The notes beneath the pieces are model-generated. The model had not been told where the DNA came from. It searched no databases and worked only from the letters and a program-made list of their open reading frames with translations. Below, piece by piece: positions 24,436-31,897 of a DNA stretch of 43,798 nt; the first letter of the stretch is position 1, and each line of letters begins with the position of its first letter. This DNA comes from UBA1715 sp045615765 (lineage in GTDB: Bacteria > Bacteroidota > Bacteroidia > Bacteroidales > UBA1715), in NCBI GenBank assembly GCA_045615765.1, contig JAZLFM010000021.1, forward strand, positions 1 through 43,798, given 5' to 3'. A program made the translations under genes and the position numbers.

Positions 24436-24451
24436 AGTGTGTAATTTTTTA

Positions 24452-24459
24452 CAAAAATA
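24452..24459 (-). promoter_or_regulatory. -7 box of the Ste24-type protease gene
   Basis: The minus strand reads TATTTTTG, 16 bases before the ATG at 24435. It decides that start over the one at 24474. Confidence 0.6.
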
Positions 24460-24631
24460 CGATTTGTTTTCCATTATTTACATACCCAAAGCCGTATTTC
24501 ATCAACAATAAACAATATACATTTCACATTTATTGCTTTCGTACAAATTTTGGCACGACAATTGAATAAAATCACAACATACAAGAGAGTAAAAAATACA
24601 ATTTTTTTTACAATTCTTCTTGTTCTTTTTT

Positions 24632-24639
24632 TATATTTG
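24632..24639 (+). promoter_or_regulatory. -7 box of the MORN-ppx-pcm unit
   Basis: TATATTTG is a perfect TAnnTTTG, 23 bases before the ATG at 24663. The upstream run is poly-T, and no -33 element is certain. Confidence 0.6.
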
Positions 24640-24662
24640 CAAACAGACAAACCTACAAGAAA

Positions 24663-25094
24663 ATGAAAAGATTTTCAGTCATATCTATTTTTCTAATGCT
24701 TTCTGTCATAGCATTTTCTCAGAATGTCGAGTTATCAAAAATCACGACAAAATGGGTTACGCAAGATAGAGAGGAAATAGAAATCGCATACTACGAAGGA
24801 AAACCATACAATGGTAAAGTTTATGCAAAACATCCGAACGGAAAAATCGGTTTGTTAGGAGAATACGTGAACGGGAAAAAAGAAGGGACCTGGACATATT
24901 GGTATTCTACAGGAGAGAAAAAACGCGAATCAATTTATAAAGACAACAAAAAAGAAGGAACGACATATTATTGGCATCAAAACGGTCAAGTTGCCAAAGA
25001 AATCACCTATAGAAACGACAAAAACATTGATCAAAAGCTATGGGATGAAAAAGGCAATCGTCTAAAAAACCCTGCGTTCGAATCCTTTAAATAA
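24663..25094 (+). CDS. Exported MORN_2-repeat protein (YwqK-like)
   Basis: 143 residues with a signal peptide (cut near FSQ at residue 20). Three or more MORN_2-type repeats are visible, each of the form G-x-Y-x-x-G-x-x-x-G-x-W-x-x-W/Y: NGKIGLLGEYVNGKKEGTW, SGEKKRESIYKDNKKEGTT, NGQVAKEITYRNDKN. Proteins of this fold (YwqK/antitoxin-like) are common in Bacteroidota; the 'antitoxin' label comes from other species and I see no toxin beside it. An exported structural or binding role is more likely. It is joined to ppx by a four-base gap. Confidence 0.87.
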   Translation: MKRFSVISIFLMLSVIAFSQNVELSKITTKWVTQDREEIEIAYYEGKPYNGKVYAKHPNGKIGLLGEYVNGKKEGTWTYWYSTGEKKRESIYKDNKKEGTTYYWHQNGQVAKEITYRNDKNIDQKLWDEKGNRLKNPAFESFK

Positions 25095-25098
25095 GTCA

Positions 25099-26010
25099 AT
25101 GAATATTGCTGTTGTTGATTTAGGTACAAACACCTTCAATTGTTGTGTTGTCGCATTACAGAACGACACATTTCAAACTCTTTTAGAATTCCACGAATAC
25201 CCACAATTAGGAGCGAAAGGCGTTGCCTATGGTATAATCTCCGAAGAAGCAATGGAACGTGGCATAGAATCTCTTCGAGTTATAAAAGAAAGAATTGAGC
25301 CATACAACTGCAAGGAAGTAAAATTAATCGGCACATCAGCACTAAGAAATGCGAAAAATGCTGCAGATTTTTGCGAACGAGCCGAACGACTTTTTGGGTT
25401 CCATATTACAATTATACAAGGTGAACAAGAAGCCGAATACATATTTTTAGGGAACAACCTTGCATTTGATTGGGGCGAAAAAACAGCATTGATTCTTGAC
25501 ATTGGCGGTGGTAGCAACGAATGCATCATCTGCAAACACGATAAAATTATATGGAAGCATAGTTTTGAATGCGGAATGCAACGAATTGTTTCGCAATACG
25601 GTCTAAGTCATCCACTTACCCAAGAACGCATACAAAATATCGACAATTACCTTAGTGAAAAATTTGCTTTATTGGAACAACAAATAGAGAAGCAACCAAT
25701 AGATTTACTTATTGGCTCAGCAGGAGCATTTGATGTATTCCGCTCAATTTATTTTGCACAAAAAGGTTTGAGCAACCCACAAACCTACGCAGAAGAAATT
25801 CCGATGAACGATTTCAAAGAAATTGTTGACTACTTGTCTACACACAACATAGATGAGATAGAGTCAATGAAAGGAATGTCTATTCCGCGCGCCCCACTAC
25901 TACCAATTTCGGCACGCATTGCAAATTTCATCATCACAAAATACGACATTCCACGCATAGTACAATCATCGTATTCACTAAAAGAAGGAGTCATTCATTC
26001 ACTTATGTAA
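25099..26010 (+). CDS. Ppx/GppA family phosphatase
   Basis: 303 residues of the ASKHA actin-like fold. The phosphate-1 motif is IAVVDLGTNTFNC (3-15), and the second is LILDIGGGSNECIIC; GSAGAFDVFRS and IPRAPLLPISARI are further family segments. Ppx/GppA enzymes hydrolyse polyphosphate and/or convert pppGpp to ppGpp. At 303 residues it lacks the C-terminal HD domain of the E. coli proteins, as is usual in Bacteroidota. Which substrate it uses cannot be told. It is in a run with the MORN protein and Pcm. Confidence 0.92.
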   Translation: MNIAVVDLGTNTFNCCVVALQNDTFQTLLEFHEYPQLGAKGVAYGIISEEAMERGIESLRVIKERIEPYNCKEVKLIGTSALRNAKNAADFCERAERLFGFHITIIQGEQEAEYIFLGNNLAFDWGEKTALILDIGGGSNECIICKHDKIIWKHSFECGMQRIVSQYGLSHPLTQERIQNIDNYLSEKFALLEQQIEKQPIDLLIGSAGAFDVFRSIYFAQKGLSNPQTYAEEIPMNDFKEIVDYLSTHNIDEIESMKGMSIPRAPLLPISARIANFIITKYDIPRIVQSSYSLKEGVIHSLM

Positions 26011-26013
26011 CCT

Positions 26014-26658
26014 ATGGACGACACATTAGCACATAAAGGATTGCGTGAACAACTGGTGGAAGAAATACGCGGGAAAGGTATAACAGACGAAAAAGTACTG
26101 AACGCTTTGCGTAAAATTCCACGACACCTATTTTTTTTCGACAGATCGCTTGAGAAATTCGCGTATGTAGATAAAGCTTTTCCTATAGAATCCGGGCAAA
26201 CAATATCACAGCCATACACAGTAGCCCTCCAAACAAGTTTATTAGCAGTAGAGAAAAACGACAAAATATTAGAAATCGGAACCGGTTCTGGTTATCAAGC
26301 AGCTGTATTAGGAGCTTTAGGAGCACGAATATTCACAATAGAGCGCCAACAAGAATTATACATACGGACAAAGAAATTACTCGCTTCGTTTCACTATCCA
26401 ATAATGACATATTACGGAGACGGATACAAAGGTTTGCCACAACTAGCACCCTTTGACAAAGTTATCCTTACCGCAGCTGCGCCATACATTCCACGTACCC
26501 TATTGGAACAAATGAAGGTTGGCGGAATACTTGTTGCACCCGTAGAAAATGGAGAGCAACAAGAAATGATAAAAATAACAAAACTCAGCGAAACAGAATT
26601 CGAGCAAAGCCGACACGGAGCTTGCGCATTTGTTCCAATGTTAAAAGGTATTTGCTAG
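26014..26658 (+). CDS. pcm: Protein-L-isoaspartate O-methyltransferase
   Basis: 214 residues. Pcm methylates L-isoaspartyl residues formed by ageing so that they can revert to aspartate. Landmarks are IPRHLFFFDRSLEKFAYVDKAFPI, the substrate-binding GQTISQPYTVALQTSLL and the SAM-binding motif I ILEIGTGSGYQAAVLG, then VILTAAAPYIPRTLLEQMK. Length is typical. It begins three bases after ppx and ends 57 bases before the promoter of the polysaccharide export run. Confidence 0.97.
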   Translation: MDDTLAHKGLREQLVEEIRGKGITDEKVLNALRKIPRHLFFFDRSLEKFAYVDKAFPIESGQTISQPYTVALQTSLLAVEKNDKILEIGTGSGYQAAVLGALGARIFTIERQQELYIRTKKLLASFHYPIMTYYGDGYKGLPQLAPFDKVILTAAAPYIPRTLLEQMKVGGILVAPVENGEQQEMIKITKLSETEFEQSRHGACAFVPMLKGIC

Positions 26659-26691
26659 TTTTACATACACACGAAAAAACAATATTTTCGC

Positions 26692-26723
26692 TTTGCGTTT
26701 TTAGCGAAAAAAAGGTATCTTTG
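26692..26723 (+). promoter_or_regulatory. Promoter of the polysaccharide export run
   Basis: TTTG (26692-26695), a 20-base spacer, then TATCTTTG (26716-26723), 18 bases before ATG 26742. It is an almost ideal Bacteroidota promoter. Confidence 0.82.
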
Positions 26724-26741
26724 TAAACAAAAGCATTGTTA

Positions 26742-27503
26742 ATGAAACAGAAGATACTCCTCATCGCCTGCATAGCGTGCATTGCGCTTTCTTCTTGTAA
26801 AGTAATCCGTCCAACGGTAATGTTCAAGACAGGCAAATCATTTCAATACACTGAATTTGCAGAAAAACCACGAGTAACTGTTTTGCAGCCATTTGATCAA
26901 CTTGACATCATTATGTCAACAAACAATGGATATCTTCTTTTAGAAACAGAATCAACAGAAGGTCGTAATTATACAGCAAACAGACAATACAATAGTGTGC
27001 AATATATGATTCGCCCCGACAGTATTGTAAAAATTCCAACTGTTGGAGAAATCAAACTTGGTGGAATGACAAAGGATTCTGCCGAAGCTATTTTGGAGCA
27101 AGAGTTGGCGAAATACTACCAAGCACCATTTGTAAAAATATCGATAACAAACAGAAACATTATGCTCTTTTTTGACGAAGGAACATCAGGTCAAAAAATT
27201 GCAATTCCCGAAGGAGGTCTGTCCTTATTAGAAGCTATTGCCGAAGCTGGAGGAATGACTGAAGCAAGTAAGTCTTACAAAATCAAACTAATTCGAGGCA
27301 ACAATAGAAATCCTGAGGTTTACAATTACAACATCCGTAATTTAGAAGATTTCAAGAAAGCAAACTTTATACTTGAAGCAAACGATATAGTGTATGTTGA
27401 TTCGCGTCCACGATATGCGACAAAAATCGTAAAAGAGATTTCCCCATATCTTACACTAATCACCTGCCTAACAATGGTATATAGTATTTTTGGCAATAAA
27501 TAA
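26742..27503 (+). CDS. wza: Wza-type polysaccharide export lipoprotein
   Basis: 253 residues from ATG 26742; TTG 26736 in the same frame is less likely. The signal MKQKILLIACIACIALSSC puts the lipid-bearing Cys at 19. The Poly_export domain contains VLQPFDQLDIIMSTNNG and the turn YMIRPDSIVKIPTVGEIKLGGMTKDSAEAILEQEL; a SLBB-type domain follows (VKISITNRNIMLFFDEG, IPEGGLSLLEAIAEAGGMTE). Length agrees with Bacteroidota Wza homologues (about 260), which are shorter than E. coli Wza. A final hydrophobic helix (YLTLITCLTMVYSIFG) is the likely outer-membrane pore segment. It exports capsule or exopolysaccharide with the next gene product, five bases downstream. Confidence 0.95.
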   Translation: MKQKILLIACIACIALSSCKVIRPTVMFKTGKSFQYTEFAEKPRVTVLQPFDQLDIIMSTNNGYLLLETESTEGRNYTANRQYNSVQYMIRPDSIVKIPTVGEIKLGGMTKDSAEAILEQELAKYYQAPFVKISITNRNIMLFFDEGTSGQKIAIPEGGLSLLEAIAEAGGMTEASKSYKIKLIRGNNRNPEVYNYNIRNLEDFKKANFILEANDIVYVDSRPRYATKIVKEISPYLTLITCLTMVYSIFGNK

Positions 27504-27508
27504 GACCT

Positions 27509-29926
27509 ATGGCAAAGACAAAAAAAATACCTGCATATAACGATACTTTCGATCTCAGCAAATTTTGGATTGTAACCAAACGCAATTGGTGGGTATTTTT
27601 ATTAATCATCACAACAGCCATTGTGTGTGCTAAGCTTTATTTCCGTTATACTATACCAACTTACGAGACATATTCAATTATACAGATCAACAACGAAGAA
27701 AGCGAAAGACCCAAAATTATAGACCCAAGCGAGACATACGGTTCCGCTTCAATGACAAATCTAATAGAATTGATTCGATCCTCTGAATTTTTAAAGCGCA
27801 CCGTACAGCAACTAAATCTATATACAAGTTATTTCGCAGAAGGTAGATTTGTAACATCGGAATTGTATAAGCGTTCACCATTTTTCGTTGAAATCGAAAA
27901 TTTGCAAGAGCCTCTACTCAACAAAAAAATATATGTTTCCTATTCAAATGAGACACAAAAAGTTACAATCAGCTATAGTAGAAGTGAAAATGATGTTTAT
28001 TCTGTAGAAATCAATAAAAATGAATGGACAGAAATAAATGGTTGTAAAATCTATGTAAACATAATTTCTCCAGATTCATTTAGTGAAAAAAACACCGAAT
28101 TCTATTTTATTACTTATGACGAAAAAACAGCTGTAAGCACCCAATTTGCAAACTTGGACGTTAGTATTTTAAGTTCCGCTGCAAATACTATACAAGTAAA
28201 ATACACCAGTTGCAATGCACAAAAAGCTTCGGAAATCGTAAACACCATTTGTGAAAGCTTCCTTGCATACAATATTGAGAAAAAGCAAGAACGTGCAGAT
28301 AAGATTCTAACATTCATAAACGAACAACTAGAAATTGTTTATGCAGAACTAACAGAATCAGAACAAAAGTTAGAAGATTTCAAGAAAGAGAATAAAATCT
28401 CAGGAAATTATCTTACCGAAACAGTAAAACAAAACCCAAACCAAGAAATAGAGAAATATCAAAAACAAATTAGCACATTAAACCGTGTAGGAAACCAAAT
28501 TGAGAAAGGAGAAAACTTTGATATTGTCAGTGCTATTTCTACTTTATCGGGCACATCATCAGAATCAATGATTTTAAACTTTTTGAATGGCATACAACAA
28601 TTGCAAAAACAAAGAGAGCAATTGCTTATGACTGTCACTCCAGACAACCATAAAATAAAAGTTATCGACCAACAAATAGAAGAGCAAAAGAAGCATTTGG
28701 CTGATATTATTGATGTTACCAATAAAAAATTACGTAACGACATTCTTCTTTTAGAGAAATTCAATCAATCAAATGACAATTCATTTAACGAGACAGAATT
28801 ATCTAAATTAAAACGTATTCATGATGTACATCAAAACTTCTACAACCAATTAGTAGAAAAACGAGCAGAGTATTTAATTTCGAAAGCTGGCTATGTAACA
28901 AATAATTTGATCCTTCAAAAATCTGTTACCCCTACTCAACCAATTTCACCTATAGCATCATATGTGATCATAGTAACAATAATTACTTGTCTAATACTTA
29001 TTGCACTTATTACATTTATAAGCTACATATTATTTAACCAAATAACTTCAATCAACGACATTACGAAATATACAAACGCACCTATTTCTGGTGTAATACC
29101 TATTACAAATTCATCAGACAAGATTCACCGTTTTGTAGTTGAAAACAAAGCAGACTCTGTAATTACCGAATCATTTAGAACTCTCCGTTCAAATCTCGCA
29201 TTCTTACATCCAAATAAAGAACATAGCAAAATTATTGCTGTTACATCTACCATTTCAGGAGAAGGTAAAACATTTATTTCTATAAACTTAGGAGGTGTTT
29301 TCGCATTAAGTGGGAAAAAGGTTATTCTGTTAGACTTAGACCTTCGTAAGCCAAAGGTACACTTATCATTCAACGCACATAACCACGCAGGAATGAGTAC
29401 AATTCTTATTGGCAAAGACAAATACGAAGATTGTATTATAAAAACAGACTTTGAAACATTTGACATCATTCCATCTGGACCAACTCCTCCAAACCCTGCT
29501 GAATTAGCAAATTCAAAAGCTTTTGACGAGTTATTGGAACAGTTAAAAACTGTATATGATGTTATTATTATAGATACCCCACCAATTGGTATAGTTAGCG
29601 ACGCAATATTTAGTTTCCAACGAGCAGATTTGCCAATTTATGTCTCTCGTGCAAATTATTCAAAGAGGGTTTTCATTAACAACATTAACTATTTGTTTGA
29701 ACAAAATAGTATTCATAATCTTTCAGTTGTACTAAATGGTGTTTCTATTGTTTCGTCACGATACGGATACGGTTATAGTGGATACGGATATGGATACAGC
29801 GGTTATGGTTATGGCTATGGATTTGGCTATGGCTACTATTCATACGACCAAAAGCCTCAGAAGAAAAAGTCTTTTTTAGACAAGTTTAAACACAAGAAAC
29901 ACAAACATGAGCACAATAGGATTTAG
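27509..29926 (+). CDS. wzc: Wzc-type polysaccharide co-polymerase with BY-kinase domain
   Basis: 805 residues. A Wzz-type chain-length domain in the periplasm lies between membrane helices at about 27-50 and 484-508, with coiled coils around 260-440 (ADKILTFINEQLEIVYAELTESE). The cytoplasmic tyrosine kinase has Walker A ISGEGKTF (about 578-585), Walker A' VILLDLDLRKPK and Walker B VIIIDTPP. The tail has a Tyr-rich cluster of GY repeats (about residues 752-781; 13 tyrosines), the autophosphorylation region, followed by a Lys/His tail. It controls chain length and export together with Wza. Its last 20 bases overlap the next gene, so they are translationally coupled. Confidence 0.95.
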   Translation: MAKTKKIPAYNDTFDLSKFWIVTKRNWWVFLLIITTAIVCAKLYFRYTIPTYETYSIIQINNEESERPKIIDPSETYGSASMTNLIELIRSSEFLKRTVQQLNLYTSYFAEGRFVTSELYKRSPFFVEIENLQEPLLNKKIYVSYSNETQKVTISYSRSENDVYSVEINKNEWTEINGCKIYVNIISPDSFSEKNTEFYFITYDEKTAVSTQFANLDVSILSSAANTIQVKYTSCNAQKASEIVNTICESFLAYNIEKKQERADKILTFINEQLEIVYAELTESEQKLEDFKKENKISGNYLTETVKQNPNQEIEKYQKQISTLNRVGNQIEKGENFDIVSAISTLSGTSSESMILNFLNGIQQLQKQREQLLMTVTPDNHKIKVIDQQIEEQKKHLADIIDVTNKKLRNDILLLEKFNQSNDNSFNETELSKLKRIHDVHQNFYNQLVEKRAEYLISKAGYVTNNLILQKSVTPTQPISPIASYVIIVTIITCLILIALITFISYILFNQITSINDITKYTNAPISGVIPITNSSDKIHRFVVENKADSVITESFRTLRSNLAFLHPNKEHSKIIAVTSTISGEGKTFISINLGGVFALSGKKVILLDLDLRKPKVHLSFNAHNHAGMSTILIGKDKYEDCIIKTDFETFDIIPSGPTPPNPAELANSKAFDELLEQLKTVYDVIIIDTPPIGIVSDAIFSFQRADLPIYVSRANYSKRVFINNINYLFEQNSIHNLSVVLNGVSIVSSRYGYGYSGYGYGYSGYGYGYGFGYGYYSYDQKPQKKKSFLDKFKHKKHKHEHNRI
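29764..29853 (+). repeat. Tyr/Gly codon repeat in the wzc tail
   Basis: Tandem GGATAC/GGTTAT-type codon pairs encode 13 Tyr in about 30 residues. The DNA is not exactly periodic, because TAC/TAT and GGA/GGT/GGC are mixed, so slippage is unlikely to be the cause. Confidence 0.8.
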
Positions 29927-30983
29927 TCATTTTTATATTAGCGACGTTTATTACATAGTAGCTCTTTTACTACTTAATTTCATAGGCTATTTCCTACTAT
30001 TGCAAAGCAAAGGATTCTTAAAAAAGAAAAACGAAACCGGAGAACGATTTGCATCACAAAGCAAACCAATCATTGGCGGAACTATGTTTATGATAACAAT
30101 TATCGTAGCATTTCTTTACTGTCAACTTCATTCTTATTATAATATTGAGGCAGAGAATCTTATACCATTATTAATTTGTAGCATTCTTGCTTTTGGAATG
30201 GGTTACATAGATGACGTAAAAAACTTTTCTCCCCTATTTAAATTGATATTTCAAATTTTGTGTGCTTGTATTTTCATTGCAACAAACACACAAATAGCAA
30301 CTTCCGACAATATTTTTCTGAATGCAGGATTAACATTCTTATGGGTCGTTGGCATAATGAATAGCATCAATATGTTAGACAATATGGATGGTATAACAGC
30401 ATCAAATTCACTTATAATGTTTCTCGGATTAGCAGGAATAGCAAGTGGAAGCGATTGCATCATTCTTTTATCTATTGCGACCTGTTTATTTGTCTTTTTA
30501 TTTTGGAACTGGAATCCTGCAAAAATGTATATGGGAGACAATGGCAGTCAATTATTGGGAGTGCTTCTCGCATACTTTAGCATAAAATATGTTTGGAATT
30601 CACACGAAAGTATAATCGGCATAAACTACGAACAAATACTATTTGTTGCACTTATGTTTATTATCCCAATTACCGACACAACTACAGTTGCTATCAATAG
30701 ATTTCTAGCAGGTCGTTCACCATTTGTCGGAGACAGATATCATACAACTCACTGCCTTGTTTATAAAGGTTTTTCTATTCCTATGGCTGTTACCACATTA
30801 GATATTGCAACTCTAATTGGAACCATTACTTCGTGGTATTTCATAACACAAAAAAATGGCAATCTTACAACAGTTGAAACAATTATACTTGCGACTTATT
30901 TTATCGTTGTTTTTCTAATATTGTACAGCCTAAATCTACATATACGAAAAGAGAATAACCTATTATACAAAAAAAAGAGATGA
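29907..30983 (+). CDS. WecA/MraY-type undecaprenyl-phosphate sugar-1-phosphate transferase
   Basis: 358 residues with about ten or eleven membrane helices. Motifs of the polyprenyl-phosphate N-acetylhexosamine transferase family are MGYIDDVKNFSPL (Asp pair for Mg2+), NSINMLDNMDGI, KMYMGDNGSQLLG and the His-rich DRYHTTHCLVYKGFS loop. It starts a glycan on undecaprenyl phosphate, here most likely the first sugar of the exported polysaccharide or O-antigen. The ATG at 29907 lies inside wzc, overlapping by 20 bases, and the stop overlaps the next start as ATGA. Whether it prefers GlcNAc-1-P or another sugar is not decidable. Confidence 0.93.
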   Translation: MSTIGFSHFYISDVYYIVALLLLNFIGYFLLLQSKGFLKKKNETGERFASQSKPIIGGTMFMITIIVAFLYCQLHSYYNIEAENLIPLLICSILAFGMGYIDDVKNFSPLFKLIFQILCACIFIATNTQIATSDNIFLNAGLTFLWVVGIMNSINMLDNMDGITASNSLIMFLGLAGIASGSDCIILLSIATCLFVFLFWNWNPAKMYMGDNGSQLLGVLLAYFSIKYVWNSHESIIGINYEQILFVALMFIIPITDTTTVAINRFLAGRSPFVGDRYHTTHCLVYKGFSIPMAVTTLDIATLIGTITSWYFITQKNGNLTTVETIILATYFIVVFLILYSLNLHIRKENNLLYKKKR

Positions 30984-31897
30984 ATAAACCACTACAATAT
31001 ATTCTCATAGCAATCGGTCTTTGCACTGTTGTGGCATTAACTACAGCAGCTGTTTCGTGCGAAGATGATAATAAGCAAAATAGCGACAGCACATTTGTTG
31101 TTTCTAAACAAATATATATGCCAACAGAAGCTACTCTGTTTGGAGAAAGAGTCCCATTGGAATATTACGAAGTGGCTGAAAGTTTAGAGCGAGAATTGTT
31201 GGTAAACACTTTCTATCAATCACAAACGACGATGATTTTAAAATATATGCATCGTTTTTTTCCAACTATCGACAGTATATTAGCCGCAAATGGCATTCCT
31301 TCTGATTTTAAATATCTAGCCGTTGCAGAAAGTGGTTTACGAGTAAACATTTCACCGAAAGGAGCTGCTGGATTTTGGCAAATAATAGAAAGTACCGCTA
31401 AACAATATGGTTTAACGGTAACAAACGAAATTGACCAACGATACGATTTAGAAAAAGCAACCGAAGTTGCCTGTAAATATTTCAAAAACGCCTACAATAA
31501 ATTCGGGAATTGGACTATGGCAGCAGCTTCATACAACTTAGGAATGGGCGGATTAGCGAAACAGGCAGGTTATCAAAAGATTACATCGTTTTATGATTTA
31601 TACACAAACTCAGAAACAGGTCGCTACGTATTTAGAATTTTAGCATTTAAACTTATACTTGAGAATCCTGAAAAATACGGATACATTGGTATAGAACCAT
31701 ATCCTACAATCAAAGAAAAAGTTGTGATAGTTGACACTGCGATTTCCGACTTATCGGAATTTGCCCGTAGTCAAGGTTCTAACTATAAAATGTTAAAATC
31801 ATTAAACCCTTGGTTACGAGAAAAATATCTACCAAATAAAGATAGCGTTCCTTATAAGATTATTTTAGTAGAAGACAAAGAAAGGAAGATACGATAA
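30980..31897 (+). CDS. MltD-like lytic transglycosylase
   Basis: 305 residues. A hydrophobic N terminus (YILIAIGLCTVVALTTAAVSC) anchors it, possibly as a lipoprotein at Cys27, though the lipobox is weak. The SLT (goose-lysozyme-like) domain spans about 75-240: FKYLAVAESGLRVNISPKGAAGFWQI holds the catalytic Glu (about 117), followed by AAASYNLGMGGL. It cleaves peptidoglycan glycan strands. Unlike E. coli MltD I see no clear LysM repeats, only a short C-terminal segment (ISDLSEFARSQGSNYKMLKSLNPWL) of LysM-like character. In this operon it may open the wall for the polysaccharide machine. Start overlaps by four bases, stop by one. Confidence 0.9.
   Translation: MNKPLQYILIAIGLCTVVALTTAAVSCEDDNKQNSDSTFVVSKQIYMPTEATLFGERVPLEYYEVAESLERELLVNTFYQSQTTMILKYMHRFFPTIDSILAANGIPSDFKYLAVAESGLRVNISPKGAAGFWQIIESTAKQYGLTVTNEIDQRYDLEKATEVACKYFKNAYNKFGNWTMAAASYNLGMGGLAKQAGYQKITSFYDLYTNSETGRYVFRILAFKLILENPEKYGYIGIEPYPTIKEKVVIVDTAISDLSEFARSQGSNYKMLKSLNPWLREKYLPNKDSVPYKIILVEDKERKIR

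Noticed and set aside
24663..25094. Toxin-antitoxin system around the YwqK-like protein
   Set aside because: The protein has a signal peptide and there is no toxin-like partner; ppx and pcm follow.
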